Shown piece after piece: positions 53,977-62,815 of a stretch of DNA of 64,000 nucleotides (position 1 is the first letter of the stretch; every line of letters starts with the position of its first letter). The notes under the pieces are model-generated. The model did no database searches, was not told the origin of the DNA, and worked only from the letters and a program-made list of their open reading frames with translations. The DNA is taken from the NCBI GenBank assembly GCA_900547155.1, contig URFH01000003.1:59303-123302 (forward strand). Reading direction: 5' to 3'. The stretch comes from an uncultured bacterium. GTDB lineage: Bacteria > Cyanobacteriota > Vampirovibrionia > Gastranaerophilales > Gastranaerophilaceae. Made by a program: the position numbers and the translations under genes.

Positions 53977-54949
53977 TATTCTCTTATATAAAGCACTTCC
54001 ATACAACAGCCAATATAAAAAAGTTTTTAAAGGCGTTTATGACGATTTTAAAAATCGCTCATTTTCCGATTACAAATTCGAGCTGGAACCGCTTGAATAC
54101 GAAGAATTTATCGATTGCGTAGAAAAAGAGCTGATAAAATGCATTATTTTGCTCGAGGACGAAATTCCGACCGCATTTATGGTCTATACCACGGAAATTA
54201 GCGAGGCTGTTGAGCTGAATATGATTCATTGCCTCGGAAATGAGGACACAAACCTGAAAAGAAAGCTGCTGCTTGAAAAATTCCTTGAGCTTGAAGAAGA
54301 AGTTTTAAAGACGAAAATCGTTACCTACCCCATGCTTGGCTCGCAGGAGGAATTTGTACCAGAAATCTCAAATTACGGCTTTAAAATGGTCGCTGTTGCA
54401 GTGGTGAGATTCCATTTTTCAAACCCTGCCTCGCTTGAGATATTTAAAAGGTTCAAACCCGCACCGCTACCGCCTGAATATAAAATCACAGGCTGGAAAA
54501 AGGAATATTTTGATGACGCGGTAAATGTTGTAAATACAGCGTTTAAAGACACTTCTGACGCAAAATTTGACCCCCGTTTTGCCACAAAAGAGGGTTCTAA
54601 GGACATAGTTGAAAAAATTACTAACGAAACCTACGGAACTTTTCTTCCCGAGTGCACAAGCGTGCTTTTGAAAAAAGGAAAACCCGTTGGAATCTGCTTT
54701 GCTAACATCACTGCAGGTAAAATTGCAAATATTCCGATTGTCGGCATGGGGCATGAGCATTGTTACAAGGGGCTGGGCGAAAATCTCTTATATAATTCGG
54801 TGAAAAACCTACTAAAACAGTCCAAATTGGAGCTTTCAGAGGTGAATGCAAGCACAGAAACTGACAATTATCCCGCAATAAAAATGTACAGGCGGCTGGG
54901 GTTCAAAGAAGATTATTACTATCCGCAGGCCTACAAACCCATTTCTTAG
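53969..54949 (+). CDS. GNAT-family acetyltransferase, two-domain type
   Basis: 326 residues from the ATG at 53969, which lies eight bases inside the end of ribBA with GGAG upstream; the frame from 53942 is rejected. A C-terminal GNAT domain is recognisable (PVGICFANITAGKIANIPIV, GMGHEHCYKGLGENLLYNSV, then MYRRLGFKEDYYYPQAY). The N-terminal half has a similar layout (CIILLEDEIPTAFMVYTTEI) and is probably a second, degenerate GNAT domain. Substrate unknown. Coupling to ribBA suggests co-expression only. Confidence 0.82.
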   Translation: MGNILLYKALPYNSQYKKVFKGVYDDFKNRSFSDYKFELEPLEYEEFIDCVEKELIKCIILLEDEIPTAFMVYTTEISEAVELNMIHCLGNEDTNLKRKLLLEKFLELEEEVLKTKIVTYPMLGSQEEFVPEISNYGFKMVAVAVVRFHFSNPASLEIFKRFKPAPLPPEYKITGWKKEYFDDAVNVVNTAFKDTSDAKFDPRFATKEGSKDIVEKITNETYGTFLPECTSVLLKKGKPVGICFANITAGKIANIPIVGMGHEHCYKGLGENLLYNSVKNLLKQSKLELSEVNASTETDNYPAIKMYRRLGFKEDYYYPQAYKPIS

Positions 54950-54981
54950 CATGCTTTTCCCTAAAAAAATCGTTGTTTTTT

Positions 54982-55003
54982 CAAATTATTTTTCAATAAT
55001 TTG
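54982..55003. repeat. AT-rich perfect hairpin downstream of the GNAT gene
   Basis: CAAATTATT (54982-54990), loop TTTC, AATAATTTG (54995-55003). It could be a weak transcript-stabilising stem. The surrounding 205-base gap (54950-55154) is AT-rich and also holds the inverted pair AAATTTTGTTA/TAACAAATTT around 55066-55100, possibly promoter-related. No ORF or RNA gene is seen. Confidence 0.4.
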
Positions 55004-55154
55004 CAATTCTCCTGTGTTTAGGCTACCGTAAAAGCGGAAGTATCAAGAATCTAGACTTATTGTTAAATTTTGTTACTTAATTAGTGTACAAATAACAAAT
55101 TTTTTTATCTTCGGTTATTAAAGCACTATCGAAACCTATTTAATGGAGGAATCA

Positions 55155-55469
55155 ATGATAAACGCACCGATTAATGCAATGCCCGCTATGCCGGTACCTA
55201 TGCAGCCTGTCGAACCGCCGAAGCAGTTCAACGCTGTAGCTATTACAGTTCACAACCCGACAGTTGAGGCCGGTTCTAACGCATCACCTTACAGCTACCC
55301 GCAGGCATCTGTATATTCATATCCGCAGGGTTCTGTTTACCAGCCGGCAGCTCCTGTAAGCACTCCGGCTCCCGCAGCACAGGAAATTCAACAGCCTGCA
55401 CAGTATCAGGTACCTGAACCGGTCATAGCTGAAGCTCCTGAAGTGCAACCGCAGGAACAGAACGTATAA
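55155..55469 (+). CDS. Proline-rich small protein (paralogue of 55622 protein)
   Basis: 104 residues from the ATG at 55155 (TGGAGGA upstream). Rich in Pro, Ala, Gln and Tyr, with no signal peptide or membrane helix. A middle module, QFNAVAITVHNPTVEAG followed by YSYPQASVYSYPQGSVYQP, is closely matched in the next gene. The C-terminus is a Pro/Glu tail. Probably intrinsically disordered. The two genes have separate terminators, so they may be separately regulated. Function unknown. Confidence 0.75.
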   Translation: MINAPINAMPAMPVPMQPVEPPKQFNAVAITVHNPTVEAGSNASPYSYPQASVYSYPQGSVYQPAAPVSTPAPAAQEIQQPAQYQVPEPVIAEAPEVQPQEQNV

Positions 55470-55476
55470 GTATATT

Positions 55477-55501
55477 AAAAGCAGCTTTTAGCTGCTTTTT
55501 T
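55477..55501 (+). terminator. Intrinsic terminator after the first proline-rich gene
   Basis: AAAAGCAGCT pairs perfectly with AGCTGCTTTT around a TTT loop and continues into a T run. Confidence 0.85.
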
Positions 55502-55621
55502 AAACACCAGTAGTAAGTAATATTGTTAAGATTTATTACATATATGCGAAAAAAAGGCAATTTTCAATCTTGAGGTTTATTTAATAAGCATACATTAATA
55601 ACTCTTAATAGGGGAAACAAC

Positions 55622-56647
55622 ATGATACAAGCACCACAAAACTATTACCAGCCCGCACCTGCTCCGGCAGCTGCACCCAAACCGCAGTCACAGTACAATG
55701 CGGTAAAAATCGACATTATCGAGCCTAAAGTAAATGCAGGTGAAACACAGGTATCACCGTACAATTATCCTCAAGCAAGTGTTTACAATATGCCCCAGGC
55801 AAGTGCTTATGCACCTGCGCAGGCAGTAACAGCTCCGGTATATAGTGCACCGGTTCAAACTGCGGCTCCCGTATATGCGCAGCCGGCACCGCAAATTGTA
55901 AACCAACAAAACATTTCACAACCCCAGGCTGCAGTACCCGCAGCTGAACAACCCGCTCCGGCAGCAGCTCCGGCTCCTGAACAACCAGTTGCAGCCGCAA
56001 AAGCTGAAGAAGTGCCTCCGGCACCCGCTGCAGAGCCTGTTTCAACCGTAGATGTTGCAGGTTTAACTGCAAAAATAAAATCTGAAGATCCGGAAGCAGC
56101 AGGAAAAGCTATTGAAGATGTTGCTCTTGTAGCTCAGAATAATCCTGCAGAAGCTGTTCAATTATTAGACACAAACCTTATGGAAGGCTTGCTCGGTGTA
56201 ATTGCCAAGGACACTTCCACACTGCAAGGGCCCACACCTAAGCAAATTGAGCTCCGCCAGCAGATTATGTCAGGAAAAACCCTTTCAGAAGCCGACACAG
56301 CAGAAGCAAAAACAGTAACTCCGCTTGAAATGGCTGAAAGAAACAAACAATATGCCCTGTTTACGGTAGCAATTCTCCAAAACCTCCTCGTAAACGAGTT
56401 CAAGAAAACAAACAACACAACTCCTGACATCAAAGACCTCCCGGGTATGGAACAGATTGTCACAACAATCAAAGACAACCCGAACCCGATGCTCAGAGCA
56501 AGCGGACTTGCTGCACTTGCCTACAACGCAAGACCTGAATACAAGCCCGTAATGAAAGAAATCTTTGAATTGTCCAAGAATGATGCCGACGAAAACGTCC
56601 AAAAAGTCGCAGCAGAAGGCTTGAGCAAGTTAGAACAAATTAAATAG
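55622..56647 (+). CDS. Proline/alanine-rich protein with HEAT-like C-terminal domain
   Basis: 341 residues, AGGGGAAAC before the ATG. The first 145 residues are Pro/Ala/Gln-rich and hold QYNAVKIDIIEPKVNAG plus YNYPQASVYNMPQASAYAP, the module shared with the preceding small protein. The C-terminal half is alpha-helical with HEAT-like pairs (LTAKIKSEDPEAAGKAIEDV, then NPNPMLRASGLAALAYNARP and DENVQKVAAEGLSKLEQIK). No signal peptide. A binding or scaffold role is likely; I do not recognise a family. A perfect terminator follows. Confidence 0.8.
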   Translation: MIQAPQNYYQPAPAPAAAPKPQSQYNAVKIDIIEPKVNAGETQVSPYNYPQASVYNMPQASAYAPAQAVTAPVYSAPVQTAAPVYAQPAPQIVNQQNISQPQAAVPAAEQPAPAAAPAPEQPVAAAKAEEVPPAPAAEPVSTVDVAGLTAKIKSEDPEAAGKAIEDVALVAQNNPAEAVQLLDTNLMEGLLGVIAKDTSTLQGPTPKQIELRQQIMSGKTLSEADTAEAKTVTPLEMAERNKQYALFTVAILQNLLVNEFKKTNNTTPDIKDLPGMEQIVTTIKDNPNPMLRASGLAALAYNARPEYKPVMKEIFELSKNDADENVQKVAAEGLSKLEQIK

Positions 56648-56676
56648 TTAAAAATTGTTGATTCACCTATTAATGT

Positions 56677-56708
56677 AAAAAAGCAGTCCCTCAAAAGACT
56701 GCTTTTTG
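56677..56708 (+). terminator. Intrinsic terminator after the HEAT-like gene
   Basis: AAAAAGCAGTC and GACTGCTTTTT form a perfect 11-bp stem with an eight-base loop (CCTCAAAA) and end in T residues. Symmetrical enough to serve the convergent gene at 56733 as well. Confidence 0.9.
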
Positions 56709-56732
56709 TTTATGGATTGCAAAATCCTAAAA

Positions 56733-57362
56733 CTAAAAATTCCAAGTTGTAGACCAATTTTTAATTAATTTCATATCTTCATACGATAAAAAGATTTTGC
56801 CTTTTTTCTGAAGTTCAGATGTTTTGTTATTTTCATCAACTATTCCTGTCATTTCATTAATTTTAATGGGTATTTCTGCGATTACAAAACCATTTTCGTC
56901 ATACAATTCAATATTAAACCCTTTGTTTATAGATTCAAAATAATATCCCTCTCTTAACTTTTTCAACACAGCATTATAGGGTGAAACTTTGAAATTGTAG
57001 TATAAATTATCGCTTCTCCATAAAATTTCCAAACTACATGTAAGATTATGTTTTGGAATCGTAATTTCGTCCAACTTTTTAACCTTTGACAAGCCCAGAC
57101 GCCCGGATTCTGTTATATTATCAATATGAACAAATCTTGTTCCCTTTATTAACTTAACATCTCCGGTAATCTGGTTAATTCTGTAAATATTATTATCCGT
57201 CGACACAAGTTCATACTTAAAACCCAGCAGTTCAAAAAGTAAAATCACTAAAAGTGCAAAAATAAAACCAATTACGAATTTTTGCACTTTTGAAACGCAT
57301 TTTGAAGACGAATTTTCTTTATTATCTTCATTTACCTCATTATTCTGAATACTTTCTTCCAT
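56733..57362 (-). CDS. Single-pass membrane protein of unknown function
   Basis: 209 residues from the ATG at 57362 (AAGGAGG six bases upstream). A polar, acidic N-terminus of about 25 residues precedes one membrane helix (FVIGFIFALLVILLFELLGF, about 30-49). A C-terminal domain of about 155 residues follows, predicted outside the cytoplasm. It has beta-rich character, including YRINQITGDVKLIKG, a pattern like a short PQQ/beta-propeller-type repeat. No family recognised. Single gene. Confidence 0.75.
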   Translation of the reverse strand: MEESIQNNEVNEDNKENSSSKCVSKVQKFVIGFIFALLVILLFELLGFKYELVSTDNNIYRINQITGDVKLIKGTRFVHIDNITESGRLGLSKVKKLDEITIPKHNLTCSLEILWRSDNLYYNFKVSPYNAVLKKLREGYYFESINKGFNIELYDENGFVIAEIPIKINEMTGIVDENNKTSELQKKGKIFLSYEDMKLIKNWSTTWNF

Positions 57363-57477
57363 ACTCAACCTCCTTAACTAAACCATTCAAGAATAGTTCA
57401 TTTTTGATAAGATGTAAATAACCGGAATGGAGAGTTTTTCAAAAAAATTGCAATTTTATTGAAGTTTTGTAAAAAAA

Positions 57478-57515
57478 TAGACGAAATCAAGAATTCAGGC
57501 TTTAATAATAATATG
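57478..57515 (+). promoter_or_regulatory. Candidate leaderless promoter for the 57513 gene
   Basis: TAGACG (57478-57483), 17 bases, TTTAAT (57501-57506), six bases, ATG at 57513. No ribosome site is visible near this ATG or near the TTG at 57459. Confidence 0.4.
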
Positions 57516-57857
57516 TCAGAAGAAATTAGCGAAAAAGTAATAAATATTTTCAATAAACACATTAAAAACAAACAGACAAACCCTGATGAAAAAGTAAAGT
57601 CCTTTCTCGGGTTCAGCTATGTGCGTCTGGACGAAGATGTCAACGGATATCCCTTTAAAAAAAGCAATCTCGAGGACTATGCAAAGGATTGCCACTACAT
57701 CGTTAAAGTCATGAGAGAAAAAGATAAACGCGTATGCCTTTACAGCTACAATGTCCCGAACGACAAGCTTCTTGACTTTCTTCTGATGTTCAGAAACAAT
57801 AAATTAAACGGTACAATCATAGAAATAGACAAGTTTTTGCCAAAAGATTTGGCATAA
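57513..57857 (+). CDS. Small protein of unknown function
   Basis: 114 residues from the ATG at 57513; a TTG start at 57459 would add 18 residues. Helical and charged N-terminus (SEEISEKVINIFNKHIKN), then an alpha/beta part with FLGFSYVRLDEDVNGYPF and DYAKDCHYIVKVMREKDKR. No signal peptide or known motif. It lies nine bases before the radical SAM gene, so it may be co-transcribed with the radical SAM and RNase E/G genes. Confidence 0.62.
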   Translation: MSEEISEKVINIFNKHIKNKQTNPDEKVKSFLGFSYVRLDEDVNGYPFKKSNLEDYAKDCHYIVKVMREKDKRVCLYSYNVPNDKLLDFLLMFRNNKLNGTIIEIDKFLPKDLA

Positions 57858-57866
57858 TTTTTGAAA

Positions 57867-60362
57867 ATGAAAGCAATAGACCAGATTACGCTGGAAAAGC
57901 TGTTAACACGGGTAAACAAGCCATACCAGTATATAGGAAACGAGATTTTTTCATACAACAAACCATTTTCCGGAGCAAAAGTCCGCTTTGCGCTGGCTTT
58001 TCCCGATAAATATGAAATCGGCGCCAGCAACCTCGGGCACAGAGTGCTTTACGAGGCGATAAGCAGGGTTGACGGCGCGCTTTGCGACAGGGTTTATGCG
58101 CCTGAAATCGACTGCAAAGAGGCGCTTAAAGAGCTGGGAATCCCGCTTTACGGGCTGGAAACAAAAGTTCCGCTCAAAGAGTTTGATTTTCTCGGTTTTT
58201 CGCTCCAGTATGAACTTTGCTACACAACTGTTCTTGCAATGCTCGATATGGCAAAAATCCCCGTAAAATCCTCAGAAAGAACCGACAAAGACCCGATTAT
58301 TCTTGCCGGCGGGCCCTGTGCTTACAATCCGGAGCCAATAAGGGATTTTATTGACGCATTTTTCATCGGGGATGGCGAAGAAGTATGTCAGGAAGCAGCC
58401 AAAGCCGTTATCAATGCTGAAAATAAGGGTCGGGAGGCAATTTTGGAGATTCTGTCAAAGATTGACGGAATTTATGTTCCCTCGCTGCATAACGGGGAAA
58501 CAATAAACAAGCGAATCTACGATTTCAACATGGATTCCGCACCTAAAATCCACCCTGTTCCGTTCTCAACCTCGGTTCATGACCGTGCAGTAGTAGAAAT
58601 CAGGCGAGGCTGCGGCAGAATGTGCCGTTTTTGCCAGCCTGGGCATGTAAATCTGCCAATCAGGGAACGAAAAGCAAAAGACATCATAAACACAACAAAA
58701 GAGCTCGTTAAAAACACTGGATACGACGAATTTTCGCTCCTTTCGCTTTCTTCAAACGATTATACGAATATTGAGTCCGTGCTTGAGGAATTAACCTGCC
58801 ATTTCAAGCCGCACAAGGTTTCTGCCTCGCTTCCGAGCCAGAGAATCGACCGTTTTAACATAAGATTGTCAAATCTGGTTAAAGATATCAGAAAAACAAC
58901 GGTCACACTCGCTCCTGAAGCGGGTTCGCAGCGGATGAGAGATGTTATTAACAAAAATTTGACCGAAGAACAGATTATCAATACAACGCTTGAGTGCTAC
59001 AAAAACGGTTATGACACGATAAAGTTCTATTTTATCCTCGGGCTTCCCACAGAAACCTTTGAAGATATTGACGAAATGCTTGAATTGCTCGCAAAAATAC
59101 GCTACAAAGCGAAATTAATCAAAAATGAGCTGGGTTTAAAGCATGATTTCAAACTTAATTGCACACTTTCCATCTTTGTGCCCAAACCGTTTACGCCTTT
59201 TCAGTGGTGCGGTCAGGATTCAATGGAAACGCTCAACGAAAAAATAAAATACATCAAAGAGCGCCCGATAAAAGGCGTAAGAATCAAAATCCATGACAAA
59301 TACATCTCACAAATCGAAGCAATGCTTACGCGCGCTGATTCGTCGATTTGCGGGTACATTGAGGCGCTTTTTAAGGCAGGGTGCTACCTTGATGCGTGGG
59401 ATGATTATTTCGGCAGAAATATTTGGGTCGAAACCGCGCAAAAATGCGGAATTTCAATAGAAAATCTTGCACAAAAAGCTTACAAAACCGATGAATCGCT
59501 GCCATGGGACTTCATAAACACGGGAATCCGCAAAGAATGGTTTTTAAACGAGTACAACAAAGCAATGGAAAGCAAATCCAGCGTTCCATGCGAAAGTAAA
59601 TGTTCAAATTGCGGTATCTGCCCTGAATTTAAGGTTAAAAAGGTTCTTGATGAGCCTTATTCGCCGGAATTAACCGAACAGCCCGATTATTCACAGCTTA
59701 CAGCGAAAAGATACCGCGCAAGGCTTACTAAAAAGGGATATTTGAAGTATTTATCCCATTTGGACTGGCAAAATACCCTTGTGAAAGCGCTTTTTCGCTC
59801 GCAGCTTAAATTGGCGTTCACTGAGGGGTTTAATCCTATCCCGAAAGTTTCTCTGGGCGCCGCTTTGCCCATTTTTGTGGAGGGAGAGGGCGAGTTTATT
59901 GAATTTGAGATGTACGATGAGCTCAAAACCAACGAAATACGGGACATTTTGAACAAAGTGCTCGACAAAAATGCCCAAATTTCAGAGATTAAGCAAATTG
60001 AAAAGCCTTATAAAAGTCTGGATACCATTGTCCAGTGGGCAAAGTACGAGTTTTCACCGATTATTGAAAATCAGGGGCTTTCAAATTCCGTTGATTTAAT
60101 GTATATTAAAAATGTGCTTGCTTCAGAAGAAGTTTTTCTCAAGAAGAAGACAAAAAAAGGTATAGACAAATTAATATCAATTAACAAATCAGTTAAGAAT
60201 GTTGAAATTAAAGACAATAAAATTTTTGCAACGTTAAAAACAGGGCAGAATCAGGAAATTCCGTCGCTGCGTGCTGATGAGTTTATTAAATTTTTCTATC
60301 CGGATTACAGGTTTAATATTACCCGTTTGGAATTTTTCGACGGGGACATGAAAAGAGTTTAA
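57867..60362 (+). CDS. B12-binding-type radical SAM protein fused to DUF2344 (TIGR03960/TIGR03936)
   Basis: 831 residues. An N-terminal cobalamin-binding-like domain (about 30-200: VRFALAFPDKYEIGASNLGH) precedes a radical SAM domain. The latter has the cluster motif CGRMCRFC (C249, C253, C256), TVTLAPEAGSQRMRDVINKN and FYFILGLPTETFEDIDEM. A CxxCxxC segment (CESKCSNCGICPEF) follows at about 575. The C-terminal DUF2344 domain begins RYRARLTKKGYLKYLSHLDW and continues FTEGFNPIPKVSLGAALP. This fusion is often next to rne/rng and ribosomal genes, as here (12 bases). An RNA- or translation-related modification is suspected, but the reaction is not known to me. Confidence 0.9.
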   Translation: MKAIDQITLEKLLTRVNKPYQYIGNEIFSYNKPFSGAKVRFALAFPDKYEIGASNLGHRVLYEAISRVDGALCDRVYAPEIDCKEALKELGIPLYGLETKVPLKEFDFLGFSLQYELCYTTVLAMLDMAKIPVKSSERTDKDPIILAGGPCAYNPEPIRDFIDAFFIGDGEEVCQEAAKAVINAENKGREAILEILSKIDGIYVPSLHNGETINKRIYDFNMDSAPKIHPVPFSTSVHDRAVVEIRRGCGRMCRFCQPGHVNLPIRERKAKDIINTTKELVKNTGYDEFSLLSLSSNDYTNIESVLEELTCHFKPHKVSASLPSQRIDRFNIRLSNLVKDIRKTTVTLAPEAGSQRMRDVINKNLTEEQIINTTLECYKNGYDTIKFYFILGLPTETFEDIDEMLELLAKIRYKAKLIKNELGLKHDFKLNCTLSIFVPKPFTPFQWCGQDSMETLNEKIKYIKERPIKGVRIKIHDKYISQIEAMLTRADSSICGYIEALFKAGCYLDAWDDYFGRNIWVETAQKCGISIENLAQKAYKTDESLPWDFINTGIRKEWFLNEYNKAMESKSSVPCESKCSNCGICPEFKVKKVLDEPYSPELTEQPDYSQLTAKRYRARLTKKGYLKYLSHLDWQNTLVKALFRSQLKLAFTEGFNPIPKVSLGAALPIFVEGEGEFIEFEMYDELKTNEIRDILNKVLDKNAQISEIKQIEKPYKSLDTIVQWAKYEFSPIIENQGLSNSVDLMYIKNVLASEEVFLKKKTKKGIDKLISINKSVKNVEIKDNKIFATLKTGQNQEIPSLRADEFIKFFYPDYRFNITRLEFFDGDMKRV

Positions 60363-60374
60363 AGGAAAAATATC

Positions 60375-62180
60375 ATGGCAAAATCAATAGTTATTGCAGA
60401 ACGCGACAACATTGCAGCAGTTTTTGAAGATAACAAATGCACGGAGTTTTTTATCCATAGAGGTGACATTCTTCTTGGCGATGTTTATATGAGTAAAGTT
60501 GAAAACATCCTCCCGAGCATTGAAGCGGCGTTTGTAAACGTCGGTTCGGACAAAATGGGCTTTTTGCACGCTGCGGATGTAATCGGAAAGGGCGGATTGC
60601 AGGATAAACTCTCACCGAAGCAAAGATTGATGGTTCAGGTTGTAAAAGAACCCACAGGACACAAAGGCCCGCGCGTAACCACCTCAATAAGCCTCCCCGG
60701 GCGCTTTCTGGTGCTTATGCCGCAGGAAACCGGCGTAAGTGTCAGCAAAAAGATTTCCACACCCAAAGAAAGAGCTAGGCTAAAATCGATTGTGAACCTT
60801 TTGAAGCCGGTCGGGCTGGGTATTATTATCCGCACAGAGGCCGAAGGGCAGTCCGAAGCGGAAATTCAGGAGGATTTGGAAATTCTGCTTGAAAAATGGA
60901 ACACGATTGTGACACAGGCAGAGCTCGTCAACGCACCGAACCTTTTATACAGAGATCAAGACCTGCTTTATCGCGTAATCCGTGAAGCCTGCGACGAAAA
61001 CACGAAAGAAATCGTTGTTGACACGCCATTTGCGCTTCACAGAACGCAGCAGCTCATCCAGAACTGGAATTTGAGCAAAGATATTGAACTTTCTGTTTAC
61101 AAAGGCACAGAGCCGCTTCTTGTGGCCTCAGGTGTAAAAAAAGAGATTATGGCGGCGCTCCAGACAAAGGTAAATCTGCCTTCCGGAGGCTATCTTTTCA
61201 TCCAGACAACAGAAGCATTGACCGTAATCGATGTAAACAGCGGAAAATTCATCAGTTCGGCAACGCAGGATGAAACTATCCTCAAAACCAACCTTGAAGC
61301 GGTTCATGAGATTGCCAGACAGCTCAAGCTGCGCAATATCGGCGGCATGATTATCATTGACTTTATTGATATGCTCAGCCGTGCTGACAAAATCGCAATT
61401 CTTGAAGAAATGGAGCTCGCAATCGAATCAGACAAGGCAAAACCGCAGGTTGGGCAGCTTTCCGACCTCGGGCTTGTCGAAATGACCCGCCACAGACAGG
61501 GACAGAGCCTTGCGGAAGTTTTCGGCAAAAAATGCTCGCACTGTCAGGGCACAGGATTTGTTATTGAAGAAATGAACTTCTCTTCGGCCGTTGCCGAGGG
61601 TGAATATCGCTCTAAAGTGGCAAAATTGAAGCTTCCTATGAGCGGAAACCACGGCAAACACAAGCCGCAATATCCTGATAAGAGCAACAACAAGGTTTTC
61701 AACCATCAGAATACAAATGAAAATAACAAAAAGAACAACAGGCGCAACGCTAATGCGGAGGTAGTTGAGCAGGAAGCCGAAAATATTCAGGAAAATGCAC
61801 AATTGACAGAAACTCCGGCTCAAAAGAAGCAAAAACCTCAAAGAAACAGCAGAAAACGCACAAACCGCAACACTAAAAAAGAAGCTATCCAAATGGCCGA
61901 AGAGCTGCTTGAAAATAAGCAGGAAGAAGCGGTAATTGAGCAGCCTAAAGCTGAAGAACCAGCACAGGAAGCGCCCGCACCGGAGGTTGAAGCAGCAGAA
62001 ACACAGCCTCAGGAGCCGCAAACTCCCGCAGAAGAAAATAACAGCGAAGTTCCCGCTAAAAAGACCGGCAAAGGCAAGCCCAGACGCGCTACACGAACAA
62101 GAAGAAAGTCCTCGGAAAAGGCTGAAAAAGCTAAAAAAACTGAAAACGAAGAAAAAACGGAGCAAAAGGTTGAAGAATAG
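60375..62180 (+). CDS. rng: Ribonuclease E/G family protein
   Basis: 601 residues. The S1 domain is near the N-terminus (GDVYMSKVENILPSIEAAFV). The catalytic DNase I-like part carries the metal-binding LTVIDVNSGKF and GGMIIIDFIDML aspartates. KKCSHCQGTG is the zinc-link that joins dimers. The catalytic core ends near residue 420. The last 180 residues are disordered, with basic runs and a Glu/Pro/Ala-rich segment, longer than RNase G (about 490) but shorter than E. coli RNase E. This tail may bind RNA or partner proteins. AAAGGAAAAA precedes the ATG. It overlaps the next gene by 11 bases. Confidence 0.94.
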   Translation: MAKSIVIAERDNIAAVFEDNKCTEFFIHRGDILLGDVYMSKVENILPSIEAAFVNVGSDKMGFLHAADVIGKGGLQDKLSPKQRLMVQVVKEPTGHKGPRVTTSISLPGRFLVLMPQETGVSVSKKISTPKERARLKSIVNLLKPVGLGIIIRTEAEGQSEAEIQEDLEILLEKWNTIVTQAELVNAPNLLYRDQDLLYRVIREACDENTKEIVVDTPFALHRTQQLIQNWNLSKDIELSVYKGTEPLLVASGVKKEIMAALQTKVNLPSGGYLFIQTTEALTVIDVNSGKFISSATQDETILKTNLEAVHEIARQLKLRNIGGMIIIDFIDMLSRADKIAILEEMELAIESDKAKPQVGQLSDLGLVEMTRHRQGQSLAEVFGKKCSHCQGTGFVIEEMNFSSAVAEGEYRSKVAKLKLPMSGNHGKHKPQYPDKSNNKVFNHQNTNENNKKNNRRNANAEVVEQEAENIQENAQLTETPAQKKQKPQRNSRKRTNRNTKKEAIQMAEELLENKQEEAVIEQPKAEEPAQEAPAPEVEAAETQPQEPQTPAEENNSEVPAKKTGKGKPRRATRTRRKSSEKAEKAKKTENEEKTEQKVEE

Positions 62181-62517
62181 GTTTAAATTATTTATTTTGA
62201 TGACAGCACTCGCTATTCTGCTTAGTCCGTTTAACACGGCTTTTGCGCAAAAAACAGAGCCGGAGCAGCCCAAAAAGGCGAATGCAGGCACACTTTTGCC
62301 CTCAAAAGAGGAAAACAAAAACGTGCTGGGCAGGTTTTTCGTTACAATGCTATGGGTGCTGGGCTCCTGCGGAGTAATTTATCTCCTGCTCCTTGCTTAT
62401 AAAAGAGGTAAAGAAGGCGGCAATACAGCTGCTGAGACCAATCAGGACATGTCCTTGAACCTGGATTCACCGCAAAATGCCGACGAAGCGATTGAGTTTG
62501 TTATCAAAAAATTCTAA
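62170..62517 (+). CDS. Small membrane protein with signal peptide (TTG start)
   Basis: 115 residues. The TTG at 62170 lies inside the end of the RNase E/G gene with ACGGAG eight bases upstream. It yields a normal signal sequence: KNRFK, then FILMTALAILLSPFNTAFA. An ATG at 62200 would remove the basic end; the ATG-initiated frame at 61936 lies inside rng and is rejected. After a polar linker a membrane helix follows (VTMLWVLGSCGVIYLLLLAY, about 60-79), then KRGKEGG and an acidic tail. The single helix plus basic residues recalls FliO-like proteins, but the similarity is weak. Confidence 0.7.
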   Translation: MKNRFKLFILMTALAILLSPFNTAFAQKTEPEQPKKANAGTLLPSKEENKNVLGRFFVTMLWVLGSCGVIYLLLLAYKRGKEGGNTAAETNQDMSLNLDSPQNADEAIEFVIKKF

Positions 62518-62740
62518 CCACCTTTTTAGAGGGCGCCCCGTACTCTTTCAAGAGCTGTTTTACGACTTTTGGCATCTGACATATAAAAGAATAATTCCCT
62601 CTTGATATTGAGCATTTTGAGCAATCTGAGTGTAATTCATAACATTCGATTGCCTGAAGCGTCCAATTTTGCACGATAGATTCGGAAATTTCACCGTTTG
62701 TTTGTGGTGAAAAAATATCCTTGATACAGCAATTCTTCAT
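62504..62740 (-). CDS. Small cysteine-rich protein of unknown function
   Basis: 78 residues from the ATG at 62740 (AAGGGG six bases before). Cysteines occur as KNCCIKD at the start and CYELHSDCSKCSISRGNYSF followed by C in the middle, a spacing suited to binding a metal or Fe-S centre. The C-terminus is basic (VVKQLLKEYGAPSKKVVRIF). Not a YkgJ member by pattern. It overlaps the convergent membrane-protein gene by 14 bases. Function unknown. Confidence 0.65.
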   Translation of the reverse strand: MKNCCIKDIFSPQTNGEISESIVQNWTLQAIECYELHSDCSKCSISRGNYSFICQMPKVVKQLLKEYGAPSKKVVRIF

Positions 62741-62815
62741 AAGCACCCCTTGATTAATACCCCTGCTATGATTATAGCAGTTTGTAATCGGGATTTACTC
62801 CGCTGAATGGTGGAA

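Noticed and set aside
54982..55003. AT-rich hairpin as an intrinsic terminator
   Set aside because: The stem has almost no G-C pairs and no T tract follows, so it is listed only as a repeat.
61428..62318. Long minus-strand ORF opposite the RNase E/G gene
   Set aside because: Phe/Leu/Cys-rich translation produced by the complement of Lys/Glu/Ala codons; no start signal.
61936..62517. 193-residue gene starting inside the RNase E/G tail
   Set aside because: The first 78 residues are an out-of-frame reading of the RNase tail (basic runs). A signal peptide with a ribosome site begins at TTG 62170.
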